DNA from: Hyphomicrobium sp. CS1GBMeth3
Lineage (GTDB): Bacteria; Pseudomonadota; Alphaproteobacteria; Rhizobiales; Hyphomicrobiaceae
Length of the DNA: 64,000 nt
Assembly: GCF_900117455.1 (NCBI RefSeq)
Contig: NZ_FPHO01000002.1
Location: forward strand, 930,001 to 994,000
Direction of reading: 5' to 3'
Shown here one piece after another: positions 53,221 to 61,710 of the stretch (positions are counted from its first letter, which is position 1; each line of letters begins with the position of its first letter). A program made the position numbers and the translations under genes. The notes under the pieces are model-generated. The model saw only the letters and a program-made list of their open reading frames with translations. It ran no database searches and had not been told where the DNA came from.

Positions 53221-54597
53221 TCAAAGCTGGCGGATCGCGGGAGCGGCGGCGCGGTCGATCATCAAATCGGTCAGCGCCCACACCAGCGCATCGACGCGAT
53301 CCGGGCTGCGGCCATGCGAAAGGCCGTCTGCGCCGAAGGTCAGCATCTGCTGTTCGAGCGTTTCGAACCGGCCTGCGTGCGCAACGCGGCCCTCGGCGTA
53401 GAGCGCGGCCACCGGCTCCGCACGCAACCACTTGCCGCGCGTCGCGCGCACGGCGCGCACCGGCACCGTCTCGTCGATCTGACGCAGCACGGCGGTCACG
53501 AGATCGCCGCCCTGGTTCACCTCGGCGACGACACGGTCGGCAAGAAACTCCTGATAGGCGCGCACCGCAGCGCGCGCCCACACCTGCGGCTCGCGGCCCT
53601 GCAGCGAGCGGTCGGCCGCGATGTAGGCGCGCCCGTCGGCGCCGAGCCCCGCGACGATGATCCCGCACGCATCCGAGCGCGCGGTCGCCGTCACCGGCGG
53701 ATCGACGGCGACAACGATGCTGGTCAGCTCCGGGCACTGCCCAACGCGGTTGCTCTCGATCCAGTCGCGGCGCCACAGGCTGCCGGACCGCTCGTCGACA
53801 ATCTCGCCGAGCAGCTCCTGGCGGCCCAGCGCCGTGCCGGCGTAACGCCGTTCCATCTCCGCTATGAAGGTCGGCGCGAGATGCGCGGCGTTGGCCGACG
53901 TCGCGGCGCGCGTGATGACGGTGGCCGGATCGTTCATGATGGTCTTCAATAGCGGCAGCGGGCGCGGCGTCGTCGTGACCGCGATCGCGGGCGACGTACC
54001 GAGCCGCATGCCGAACTGCAGCATGTCCCAGGTCTCCTCCGGGCGGCGCCACTTGGCGAGCTCGTCGCACCAGGCGGCATCGAACTGGGGCCCGCGCAGG
54101 CTGTCCGGATCCTCGGCTGAGAACATCTGCGCGACGGCACCGTTCGGCCAGACGAGCTGCGATTTCGAGCTTTCGAAATCCGGCCGCTCGTCGTCGCGGT
54201 GGATCGCGAGCAGGCCCGAGACGCCTTCGATCATGACGCGGCGCACATCCGACAGCGTCTCGCCGACGAGTGCGATGCGCCGTGCCGGCTCGACGCCGAG
54301 TGCGGGAATGCCGAGCGCCTTGGCGCGCACCCATTCGGCACCGGCCCGCGTCTTGCCCGCACCGCGACCGCCTAGGATCAGCCAAACGCGCCAGTCGCCG
54401 CCGTGCGCCGTCGTTTGCGGCGGAAGCTGATCGTCACGCGCCCAGACCTGCCAATCGGCGAGGACAAAGGCGAGCGTCTCAGTATCGAGGTTTGCGAGAT
54501 CCTGGCTTAGGCGCCCCGCCGCCGCCGAGGCGTTCAAGGCGCTCCGCAATCTCGCGGCGCATGCGCTCCGCGTCGGCGCCGACCGTACCGGCGGCAC
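53221..54597 (-). CDS. Terminase large subunit / DNA packaging ATPase (RcGTA g2-like)
   Basis: 458 residues. Walker A GGRGAGKTRAGAE (about 76-88), Walker B with FDAAWCDELA, and nuclease-domain residues in VVAVDPPVT, AEVNQGGDL and SPDRVDALVWAL. It packages DNA by headful and, in GTAs, host DNA at random. The GTG start at 54597 overlaps the upstream gene by 119 bases; the true start may lie a little downstream at a non-ATG codon, since the first recognised residues are at about D40. Confidence 0.93.
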   Translation of the reverse strand: MPPVRSAPTRSACAARLRSALNASAAAGRLSQDLANLDTETLAFVLADWQVWARDDQLPPQTTAHGGDWRVWLILGGRGAGKTRAGAEWVRAKALGIPALGVEPARRIALVGETLSDVRRVMIEGVSGLLAIHRDDERPDFESSKSQLVWPNGAVAQMFSAEDPDSLRGPQFDAAWCDELAKWRRPEETWDMLQFGMRLGTSPAIAVTTTPRPLPLLKTIMNDPATVITRAATSANAAHLAPTFIAEMERRYAGTALGRQELLGEIVDERSGSLWRRDWIESNRVGQCPELTSIVVAVDPPVTATARSDACGIIVAGLGADGRAYIAADRSLQGREPQVWARAAVRAYQEFLADRVVAEVNQGGDLVTAVLRQIDETVPVRAVRATRGKWLRAEPVAALYAEGRVAHAGRFETLEQQMLTFGADGLSHGRSPDRVDALVWALTDLMIDRAAAPAIRQL

Positions 54598-55030
54598 GGG
54601 TGGCGTCCCTGTTCCTGTCGAGCTCAGTGACGGCCTCCGTGACCTTCTCGAAGTTGTTGATCAGCGTGGCGAGGGCGCGGCTCTCGCGCTCCTCGTCCTG
54701 GGCCGAACGGGCTTCACCGCTCGCCATTCTCTTCTCCATGTGCTCGAGCTTCAGACTGATGGCGCGGTAGAGGCGCCCGATGAGAGCTGCTTGCGTTTCA
54801 CGCGTGGGCAGTCCCGCGCGCGATGCTTTCTTTGCGGGCGCATGCTTCGCTGACGTAGCTTCGGACTTGAGGCGCGCGCGCTCCTCGCGCCCCGACCAGT
54901 CCTCGCGCTTTGCCCGGGCGCCGATGGCAAGGGGCGTCAGCCCATACCGCTTGCCGATGTCGCTCAGCGGAACGGACGCGTCGGCGTAGGCACGCCGCAC
55001 TGCGGCCCACGTCTTTTCGTCGACCTGCAT
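54479..55030 (-). CDS. Small terminase-like protein (RcGTA g1-like)
   Basis: 183 residues. The N-terminus is an HTH (W-A-A-V-R-R-A-Y-A-D-A-S-V-P-L-S-D-I-G-K-R-Y-G-L-T), a basic linker with K-H-A-P-A-K-K-A-S-R follows, and the second half is a coiled helix (L-K-L-E-H-M-E-K-R-M; R-A-L-A-T-L-I-N-N-F-E-K-V-T-E-A-V). This layout fits a small terminase, which in GTAs has lost sequence-specific packaging. It is the first gene of the structural operon; it overlaps the large terminase gene. No good ribosome site is seen. Confidence 0.8.
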   Translation of the reverse strand: MQVDEKTWAAVRRAYADASVPLSDIGKRYGLTPLAIGARAKREDWSGREERARLKSEATSAKHAPAKKASRAGLPTRETQAALIGRLYRAISLKLEHMEKRMASGEARSAQDEERESRALATLINNFEKVTEAVTELDRNRDATRAAGTVGADAERMRREIAERLERLGGGGAPKPGSRKPRY

Positions 55031-55176
55031 GCGGAAAGCCGTCGTTGCCCGGCAGGCTTGGAGCCTGTCAGGAGTGCGTTTGGCGATGTGTTGGAAAGGA
55101 CCGCGCGTCGCTTCTCATCGACACTTTGCGAGCCATACTGAAATACTACAGATCTACCGTTACGCTGTCAACGACA

Positions 55177-55259
55177 TTCTAACGACTTTCTTTCGATGGC
55201 GCCCGCCTATGCTTCATCGTTAGAAACTATACTTTCATACATCAAACATACCAAAGTAT
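55177..55259. promoter_or_regulatory. AT-rich control region of the GTA operon with nested dyads
   Basis: In the gap 55031-55479 the sequence turns AT-rich. It holds a perfect 9-base inverted repeat TTCTAACGA (55177-55185) / TCGTTAGAA (55217-55225), a second dyad ATACTTT (55229-55235) / AAAGTAT (55253-55259), and two direct CATAC copies 11 bases apart between the latter arms. It lies 150-230 bases upstream of the first GTA gene and also upstream of the penicillin-binding protein gene. The rest of the gap shows no gene. Confidence 0.5.
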
Positions 55260-55479
55260 CCGCAGCGCGGCCGGCGGGGATATCTTTGACTGCCGCGCGT
55301 TGGCCGGCACATAAAAAGCTGGGCCCGCGCGCTCCACAGGTCCTCGCCGCACCTTCTCGCCGACGCATAAATAACCATAATGCCGTGGTGATTTGAGTCC
55401 GCATACACAGGGCCTGGGCGGGGCGCGCGGCGTCGCGCCTGCACGCTTCTGCCCGCGCATCAAGAAAACGGGATTGCAG

Positions 55480-57783
55480 GTGAGCGACTGGTTCTTCAAG
55501 CGAGGCCGACGTGAGGGCATCGACTGGATGAGCCTCGACTCACGTCTCGACTCCGCTGTGTCGGAGCTCTGGTCGCGCTGCAAGGATCTCTGGAACGCCG
55601 GATCGAGCTTCTTCGGCCGCTTCAAGCTCAGGGGGTGGAAGCGCATCCTCAACGAGGCGGGCTCGGAGACCTTCACGCTCGCGCTCGGCGGCCTGTTCGT
55701 ACTCTACGCACTGGCCCTCCCCGCCTTTCTCGATTTCGACGAGGGCCGCTTCCTCACCGGCAAATACAGCGTCAAGTTCCTCGATGCGGCGGGCAACGAG
55801 ATCGGCCAGCGCGGTATTTTGCACAACGACGCGGTGCCGCTCGAAGAAATTCCCGACGCGGTGATCAAGGCGACGCTCGCGACGGAGGACCGGCGCTTCT
55901 TCGAGCACTTCGGCATCGACGTGCTCGGCACGGCGCGCGCGCTGGTCGAGAACCTGCGTGCCAACGATGTCGTCCAGGGCGGCTCGTCGCTCTCGCAGCA
56001 GTTGGCCAAGAACCTCTTCCTGTCGTCGGAACGCTCGCTCGACCGCAAGGTCAAGGAAGCGTTCCTGGCGCTGCTGCTCGAGACGCGCTTCACGAAGCGC
56101 GAGATCCTGAAGCTCTATCTCGACCGCGCTTACCTCGGCGGCGGCGCGTTCGGCGTCGAGGCGGCGTCACAGTTCTACTTCGGAAAATCGGTGCGTGAGG
56201 TGAACCTCGCGGAGGCGGCGCTGCTCGCCGGCCTTTACAAGGCGCCGACCACGTACGCGCCGCACGTCAACCTGCCCGCGTCGCGCGCGCGCACGAACGT
56301 CGTGCTGCAGAACCTCGTCGAATCCGGCTTCTACACGCCGGCACAAGTCCATGAGGCGCGGCTGCATCCGGCGCAGATCGTCGAGACGCGTTCGACGACC
56401 AGCCCCGACTGGTTCCTCGATTACGCGTTCGAGGAAATCCAGCGGCTGGCCGAGGGCAAGGGTCAGTTCGTGCTGACGGCGCGGACGACCATCGACCTCT
56501 CCATGCAGAAGCAGGCGGACGAAGCGCTGGTCACGTTCCTCAAGCAGCGCGGGCGCGGCCTGCGCATGAACTCGGGCGCCATCGTGGGCATGGAGACCGA
56601 TGGCGCCGTGCGCGCCATGGTCGGCGGGCCGGACTACGGCGAGAGCCAGTTCAACCGCGCCACGCACGCGCGCCGCCAACCGGGCTCCTCGTTCAAGATC
56701 TACGTCTACGCGGCCGCGCTCGAGAACGGCTACACGCCGACGACGACCGTGCGCGACGCCTCGCGCTCGTGCGGGCGGTGGCATCCGCAAAACTATGGCG
56801 GCAGCCACGGCAGCGGCGCGCGCATGCCGCTCTGGCTGGCGCTTGCCAAGTCGCTCAATACGGTGGCGGCCGAGCTGTCGTTCGCGGTCGGGCGCGAAAA
56901 GGTGATTGAGCTCACGCAACGCCTCGGCATCACCGGCATCCGCAAATCCTGCTCGATGGCTCTCGGCGACTACGGTATCACGCCGCTTGAGCACGCGGGC
57001 GGCCTCGCCACGTTCGCCAACGGCGGCAATAGCGCCAGGCCCTACGCCATTCTCGACATGGTCAATTCGCGCGGCGAGCTCGTGTATAGCCGTGAGAAGG
57101 ATGAGCCGGAGGCCGTCCAGATCGTCTCGCGCAAGGTTGCCGAAGGCATGAACCAGATGATGCAGAAGGTCGTGACGGACGGAACGGCGCAGCGGGCCGC
57201 GCTCGACTTCACGAACGTGATCGGCAAGACCGGCACCAGCTCCGGACCGAAGGATGTCTGGTTCATTGGCGCTACGGGCAAGTACGTCGGTGTCGTGTGG
57301 CTCGGCAACGATGACAACCGGCCCATGGCGGGTGGGAACACAGGCGGCCAGCTCGCGGCGCCGCTCTGGCAGTCGTTCATGTCGGTTGCCCATCGCGACA
57401 TGAACATTTCGACGCTGCCCGGGCTCGCGCCGCATCCAGTGCAGATCGCCGAGCAGCAGCGCATCGCCGAGCTGAGACGTACCAATCCGGCAGCAGCGGC
57501 GGCCGAACTCGACAGCTCCAAACCGGTGTCGCCGACGATGTCCGATTCCGCGCGCGAAGCCTTGAAACGCATTACGTCGGCGTTGCGCAAAGCTGCGGGT
57601 GTTGCGGAGCCTAAACCGGCCACGGCGCCGGGATCCACGCCATCTCCGACGCCGATCGACGGGCGCGCTCCAGAGCCGGGTCTCACGCCGCGCGGCAACC
57701 GCGCCGACGCCGGCGGCCCTGGCACCACGTTCGCCGCACAAACCCGCGCTCGCGCCACGCCGTCCGAACCTTACCTGCCATAA
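55480..57783 (+). CDS. Class A penicillin-binding protein (PBP1A-type)
   Basis: 767 residues from the GTG at 55480 (a TTG at 55393 and an ATG at 55528 are alternatives). A short cytoplasmic tail and one membrane helix lead to the GT51 transglycosylase domain with EDRRFFEHFGID and G-G-S-S-L-S-Q-Q-L-A-K-N. The transpeptidase domain shows SSFK (PGSSFKI), SLN and KTGTS. The last 90 residues are Pro/Thr/Ala-rich. It polymerises and cross-links peptidoglycan. Divergent from the GTA operon; the DUF1214 gene follows by four bases. Confidence 0.94.
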   Translation: MSDWFFKRGRREGIDWMSLDSRLDSAVSELWSRCKDLWNAGSSFFGRFKLRGWKRILNEAGSETFTLALGGLFVLYALALPAFLDFDEGRFLTGKYSVKFLDAAGNEIGQRGILHNDAVPLEEIPDAVIKATLATEDRRFFEHFGIDVLGTARALVENLRANDVVQGGSSLSQQLAKNLFLSSERSLDRKVKEAFLALLLETRFTKREILKLYLDRAYLGGGAFGVEAASQFYFGKSVREVNLAEAALLAGLYKAPTTYAPHVNLPASRARTNVVLQNLVESGFYTPAQVHEARLHPAQIVETRSTTSPDWFLDYAFEEIQRLAEGKGQFVLTARTTIDLSMQKQADEALVTFLKQRGRGLRMNSGAIVGMETDGAVRAMVGGPDYGESQFNRATHARRQPGSSFKIYVYAAALENGYTPTTTVRDASRSCGRWHPQNYGGSHGSGARMPLWLALAKSLNTVAAELSFAVGREKVIELTQRLGITGIRKSCSMALGDYGITPLEHAGGLATFANGGNSARPYAILDMVNSRGELVYSREKDEPEAVQIVSRKVAEGMNQMMQKVVTDGTAQRAALDFTNVIGKTGTSSGPKDVWFIGATGKYVGVVWLGNDDNRPMAGGNTGGQLAAPLWQSFMSVAHRDMNISTLPGLAPHPVQIAEQQRIAELRRTNPAAAAAELDSSKPVSPTMSDSAREALKRITSALRKAAGVAEPKPATAPGSTPSPTPIDGRAPEPGLTPRGNRADAGGPGTTFAAQTRARATPSEPYLP

Positions 57784-57786
57784 CCC

Positions 57787-58455
57787 ATGTCAGCAGCCAG
57801 CGCCTTCCGCTCCCTCACCTCGCTCAACTTCATGAGCTTCACGCTGCATCGGCTGAAGAAGCGCATTGCGGCGCTGATCGCCACCACCACCGACTGGGCG
57901 CTCTTCATCGGCATCGTGCTGATCCTCGGCCTGGGCTCGAGCTGGTACATGATCGAGCGCGGCTCGGGGCTGACCACGGTAACGGCGGGGCCTTGGGTGT
58001 CGTGGACGGCGCTTGGACGACCGGACGCCGATCCCTATACGCGGGCGCACGCGGCGCGGCTCGGCATCCTGCCGCTCTCGACAGAGGTCTCGCAGACCTT
58101 CCTCGCCCGCACGGACAGCGAGGGGCGCACGCTGCATTCCTCCTGCGACTACACGATCGAGGGACGCGAGACGGCTGACTTCTGGTGGAGCATCACCGTT
58201 TTCGATGCCAACGGCCGGCTGATCCCGAACGTGCTCGACCGCTCCGTTTTCACCAGCGACACCATGGCCATCAATCCGGACGGCAGCTATCTCGCGATGC
58301 TGTCGCGCGATGCGCACGCCGGCAACTGGCTTCCGACGGGTGGCGCGGGGCGGCTCGCGCTCGCCTTCACGGTGCTCGATCTCGGCACGCGCGCTGTCGC
58401 GCAAGAGGGCGATATCGAGCGTCTGGTTCCCACGATCACGCGCAAGGGGTGCTAA
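57787..58455 (+). CDS. DUF1214 domain membrane-anchored protein
   Basis: 222 residues (an internal ATG at 57832 would remove 15). One transmembrane helix (about 38-55) is followed by a DUF1214-like domain: D-P-Y-T-R-A-H-A-A-R, F-W-W-S-I-T-V-F-D, N-P-D-G-S-Y and N-W-L-P-T-G. It starts four bases after the penicillin-binding protein gene and ends four bases before its DUF1254 partner. In Rhizobiales the two are usually neighbours. Function unknown, probably periplasmic. Confidence 0.88.
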   Translation: MSAASAFRSLTSLNFMSFTLHRLKKRIAALIATTTDWALFIGIVLILGLGSSWYMIERGSGLTTVTAGPWVSWTALGRPDADPYTRAHAARLGILPLSTEVSQTFLARTDSEGRTLHSSCDYTIEGRETADFWWSITVFDANGRLIPNVLDRSVFTSDTMAINPDGSYLAMLSRDAHAGNWLPTGGAGRLALAFTVLDLGTRAVAQEGDIERLVPTITRKGC

Positions 58456-58459
58456 TCGG

Positions 58460-59050
58460 ATGCTGGGGCGCCTCTGGACTCGCATGACCTCGATCAACAT
58501 TCCGCTGGCCGCGGCCGCGATCTTCGCCGCCGCGATCCTCCATATCCTGGCGACCCTCGCGACGCCGCACTTGATCCCGACATCCGGCTACGGCCGGCTG
58601 GCGGGTGATCTGGCCGAAAACAGGATGCAGGTTCTGCCGGACGTGATGCCCGACGCGCAGCCGCTGCCGTTCTTCGCACCCGACGGCCGCTATGCCGTCT
58701 GTCGTTTCGATACGCGCAACGGGCCGATCAGCCTCACTGCGGTGCTCCCGGAGCCCGGCTGGGTGCTGGCGCTGTTCTCGCCGGACGGCGACAACTTCTT
58801 CACCTCCGTCGGCTCGCCGAACCGGCGGCCGGAGGTTTCGATCCTGCTCGTTGCGGCGGGAGACGAGGCGTGGCGTCTCGGAGCATCGTCATCTCTGAAC
58901 GTAGCGGTCACGCAGGATTCGGTGCTGACCATTCCTGCCAACGAGGGGCTGGCGCTCATCCGGGCGCCAGACCGCGGCGAAGCCTACCGGCAGCGCGATA
59001 TGGCCGAACTCAAACGCGCGACCTGCCGGCCGCGCAGCCGCGCATCCTAG
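58460..59050 (+). CDS. DUF1254-type partner protein
   Basis: 196 residues: one membrane helix (about 14-31), then a periplasmic domain with ATPHLIPTSGYGRLA, R-Y-A-V-C-R-F-D and G-W-V-L-A-L-F-S-P-D-G-D-N-F-F. The family match is to the short DUF1254-like proteins found with DUF1214. The ATG at 58460 lies four bases after the upstream stop. A basic, Cys-containing tail ends it. Function unknown. Confidence 0.82.
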   Translation: MLGRLWTRMTSINIPLAAAAIFAAAILHILATLATPHLIPTSGYGRLAGDLAENRMQVLPDVMPDAQPLPFFAPDGRYAVCRFDTRNGPISLTAVLPEPGWVLALFSPDGDNFFTSVGSPNRRPEVSILLVAAGDEAWRLGASSSLNVAVTQDSVLTIPANEGLALIRAPDRGEAYRQRDMAELKRATCRPRSRAS

Positions 59051-59082
59051 CCATCACTGTTCGCATCGCGTTCGAAAGTGCT

Positions 59083-59277
59083 TCAGTCGTCGAGATCGAG
59101 GTGATCGCGGCTGCGTGCTCTGCGCCGTGATTTTTCGACACCCGATGGCGCCTCAGCCCAACGCTCGTAACGAACGCCTGGAAACAGTACGATGTCCGCC
59201 GTGCTCGCCGGCGTACTCGATACGGTGGCACGCCGGACTCCAACCGCCGGCTGCCTGAACTCCAGAATGCTGGCCAT
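59083..59277 (-). CDS. Small conserved protein, 64 aa
   Basis: Starts MASILEFRQP, has the core ADIVLFPGVRYERW, and ends in an Arg/Asp-rich tail. Short proteins of this form (LEF or IDF at the start, FPGVRYER or FTGVRYER in the middle) are common in Rhizobiales; their function is unknown to me. GGGGGAG precedes the ATG at good spacing. A perfect CtrA box lies about 100 bases upstream of the start codon, which suggests cell-cycle control. Confidence 0.75.
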   Translation of the reverse strand: MASILEFRQPAVGVRRATVSSTPASTADIVLFPGVRYERWAEAPSGVEKSRRRARSRDHLDLDD

Positions 59278-59378
59278 CCCGTATGCTCCCCCTGCCGTGC
59301 ATACCTCGCTGGTGCCCAGTCCTTATTCGGACGACGTGCCTCCCTGACCCGTACTCCGCGATCTGGCTGCTGCTTTGG

Positions 59379-59394
59379 TTAACAAAAGGTTAAC
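59379..59394. promoter_or_regulatory. CtrA box (TTAA-N7-TTAAC)
   Basis: TTAA (59379-59382), seven bases, TTAAC (59390-59394): an exact match to the full CtrA site of alphaproteobacteria. It lies in the 165-base gap 59278-59442, upstream of the 64-residue protein gene. Confidence 0.7.
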
Positions 59395-59442
59395 AGATTC
59401 CCGGCTGTGACACGGGCGAGACCGCGTCGTGGCGGAAATGCT

Positions 59443-59790
59443 TCAGAGGTCGGCGAGCCAGCCGTCGAGGCCATGCGCTCCGTCGCGGGATTCTATCTCG
59501 ACGATCCAGAGATCGGGATCGGTTCGCGCTTCGCGCTCGAGCACCCCGTCGACTTCCACATCCGGACGCGGCGCACCTTTGAAGAACGCGATCCACCGGC
59601 GGTCGGTCTCGAGACCCGAAAGACTTGCGGGCGCCGGCCCATACAGAAGCGACGTTCCATCAAGGCGATTGATGCGGATGTAGATGGCGCCTGCGTCGTC
59701 GTCGCCGTGGCGGACGACGTAGGCCTGCCGCCCGTCGTTTGTCGACCGGCGCACGTAGGCCTTGACCCAGATTTCGGATTTGAGCCGCAT
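59443..59790 (-). CDS. DUF1491 family protein
   Basis: 115 residues starting MRLKSEIWVKAYVRR, with D-A-G-A-I-Y-I-R-I-N-R-L-D-G, L-Y-G-P-A-P and D-P-D-L-W-I-V-E-I-E-S-R, the pattern of DUF1491. Function unknown; usually next to a peptidoglycan-binding protein gene in Rhizobiales, as here. AAGG lies eight bases before the ATG at 59790. A hairpin region separates it from the upstream gene. Confidence 0.9.
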   Translation of the reverse strand: MRLKSEIWVKAYVRRSTNDGRQAYVVRHGDDDAGAIYIRINRLDGTSLLYGPAPASLSGLETDRRWIAFFKGAPRPDVEVDGVLEREARTDPDLWIVEIESRDGAHGLDGWLADL

Positions 59791-59859
59791 CACGTCAGCC
59801 TTGCGCGGAGAATTGTGGTGGTGCGCGGGCGCCCACCACCGGCGTGCCGCGGCGAGACG

Positions 59860-60555
59860 CTACGAGCGAGCGTCCTGCAGCGCGTCGCCGGCAACCGTCG
59901 CCAGCCGCGCCAGCAGCTCGCCGGAGATGCGCCCTGTTTCCTTGAGCTTTCGGTCCCGCTCAAACTTCCGGATCGCACGTCTTGTCTGTTCGTTCAAGCG
60001 TCCGTCGGGCAGCGTGGTCATGTAGCCGAGCTGGCGGAAAGCCCGTTGCACGGCTCGGATCACGCTCTCGGCTTCCGGACCGGGGACGGCGCGGGCACGC
60101 GCATCCGCAGCCTCGAAATCGGCCGAGCCGAGCACGAGATGCTGCAAAAGCCCCTGCTGCGGCTCGGCGGTGAGGGGCAGATCCTGGTCGCTCTCGTAAG
60201 CCATAATGGCGCCGCGCGTGACGAGCCCGGCCACGCCGTCAACGGCGCCCGTCTCGTAGCCCTTTGCCTTGAGCTCGCGCTGGACGGCGCGCACGAGATC
60301 CGAGCGATCGGTGGTCACGGGCATCGGCTTCACGGCGCCGGTTTCGATGGGCGCAACCATCGAGCCGGCGGGGGCTCCGCTTGCGGGCGCGGCCTGGCGC
60401 GCGCTCCAGCCCGCCGCATCGGTCGAGGTGTGCGTGTCTGGCGCGACCCGTGCGAACTGCCGGGCCGGCGGCTGAAACACGAAAATGTTGGTAACCATTG
60501 CGCCCGTGAGAAGCACAAAGGCAACGAACGCAAACCTCACGGTGGACGGCGTCAT
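59860..60555 (-). CDS. Peptidoglycan-binding domain protein
   Basis: 231 residues: a transmembrane or signal segment (about 7-25), a low-complexity region and two PG_binding_1 modules (L-V-R-A-V-Q-R-E-L-K-A-K-G-Y-E-T-G-A-V-D-G; V-I-R-A-V-Q-R-A-F-R-Q-L-G-Y). No enzymatic domain. It would bind the wall in the periplasm. GAGG precedes the ATG. A full CtrA box lies 55 bases upstream of the start, which would place it under cell-cycle control. Confidence 0.88.
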   Translation of the reverse strand: MTPSTVRFAFVAFVLLTGAMVTNIFVFQPPARQFARVAPDTHTSTDAAGWSARQAAPASGAPAGSMVAPIETGAVKPMPVTTDRSDLVRAVQRELKAKGYETGAVDGVAGLVTRGAIMAYESDQDLPLTAEPQQGLLQHLVLGSADFEAADARARAVPGPEAESVIRAVQRAFRQLGYMTTLPDGRLNEQTRRAIRKFERDRKLKETGRISGELLARLATVAGDALQDARS

Positions 60556-60609
60556 TTGGGGCCTCAGGCCGGTCTTCTCATGGTGTGCAGAGTCCTATCG
60601 CGGGGTCCG

Positions 60610-60625
60610 TTAAGATCCCGTTAAC
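60610..60625. promoter_or_regulatory. CtrA box (TTAA-N7-TTAAC)
   Basis: TTAA (60610-60613), seven bases, TTAAC (60621-60625), an exact CtrA site in the divergent promoter region 60556-60798. The same region holds a palindrome AATTTGA-G-TCAAATT (60643-60657) and a TTAA-N8-TTAA pair near 60670. Confidence 0.7.
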
Positions 60626-60798
60626 CTGCACACGATCGATAAAATTTGAGTCAAATTCTCAGACAATTTGCTTAAATGACGTCTTAAATTTTCTCTCAAA
60701 CGTCCGGTCTTCCTAAAAATTTTTCCCGTAGCGTCTGGAGGTGTCGGGCATCCCGCCCCCATTCCATTCCGCATTCTGCGACCGGAGCCGCAGCCGCC

Positions 60799-61155
60799 AT
60801 GTCGTTGTTCAGGATTGCCGTCATTCTCTCTCTCGGCATCGCCGTGATGCCCTCTGACGAGGAGCAGCAGGAAGCGCTCTATACGCGCGCCGCGACCGCT
60901 GCCCATTGGACCGTGACCTACTGCGACCGCAACGGTCAGCAGTGCGAGCTCGCGGGCGACCTTTGGCACGCGTTCCTGCGCAAGGCCCAGTTCGCAGGCA
61001 AGCTTGCCTATGACGTCGCGATCCGCACTTCGGCGGATACTGCCGAGACCGTCGCGCCGACGGGCCCGGTGCTCGCCACCGACCGGGGCACGCTAAAGGC
61101 CGAGGATCTGCGCCCGGACTGGCGCGCGGAACCCGTTCAGCAGGGCGACATCTAG
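60799..61155 (+). CDS. DUF5330 family protein
   Basis: 118 residues. A hydrophobic N-terminus (FRIAVILSLGIAVMP) resembles a signal or anchor; the core has L-Y-T-R-A-A-T-A-A-H-W-T-V-T-Y-C-D-R-N and two cysteines, then a Pro/Asp-rich tail with L-R-P-D-W-R-A. This matches DUF5330 of Rhizobiales. Function unknown. Divergent from the peptidoglycan-binding gene, sharing its AT-rich control region. Confidence 0.85.
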   Translation: MSLFRIAVILSLGIAVMPSDEEQQEALYTRAATAAHWTVTYCDRNGQQCELAGDLWHAFLRKAQFAGKLAYDVAIRTSADTAETVAPTGPVLATDRGTLKAEDLRPDWRAEPVQQGDI

Positions 61156-61267
61156 GCTCGCCCTGCCGGAAAGCGGTTCCCTGCCGCGCCGGAAACACTA
61201 TATGTCATCAATCACTACATGATGCCGTGGCCGGCCGCGTTGGCGGCTGGCGGAAGGTCTTGGATTG

Positions 61268-61690
61268 ATGACGATCGCGACCCTCAAATCGGATTTCGAG
61301 CTCCTGGACGACTGGGAGGATCGCTACCGCTATATCATCGAGCTGGGGCGCACCCTGGCTCCGATGCCGGATGCGCTCAAGACCGAGGCGACGAAGGTGC
61401 GCGGCTGCGCGAGCCAGGTGTGGCTGTGGAGCGAAGCGCGCCCCGCCGATAACGGCGCGGGTCCTGCGTTGCATTTCGAAGGCGAGAGCGACGCGCATAT
61501 CGTGCGCGGGCTCATCGCGATCCTGTTTACGCTTTACCAGGACAAGCCGGCGCGGGAGATCCTCGAGATCGAGCCGGAAACGGCGTTCGCCGCGCTCGGC
61601 CTCCGGGAGCATCTGACGCCGCAGCGCTCCAACGGCCTCGCGTCGATGGTCGAGCGCATTCGCGCGGATGCCCGCGCGGCACTCGCTTAG
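61268..61690 (+). CDS. sufE: SufE family sulfur acceptor protein
   Basis: 140 residues with D-D-W-E-D-R-Y-R-Y-I-I-E-L-G, VRGCASQVW carrying the sulfur-accepting Cys47, G-L-I-A-I-L-F, and L-x-P-Q-R-S-N-G-L. SufE takes persulfide from SufS and stimulates Fe-S cluster assembly. No other suf genes are near, so it is a stand-alone copy. The ATG at 61268 is preferred over a TTG three bases earlier. Confidence 0.93.
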   Translation: MTIATLKSDFELLDDWEDRYRYIIELGRTLAPMPDALKTEATKVRGCASQVWLWSEARPADNGAGPALHFEGESDAHIVRGLIAILFTLYQDKPAREILEIEPETAFAALGLREHLTPQRSNGLASMVERIRADARAALA

Positions 61691-61710
61691 CTAACCCGCT
61701 TGCATTTCGA

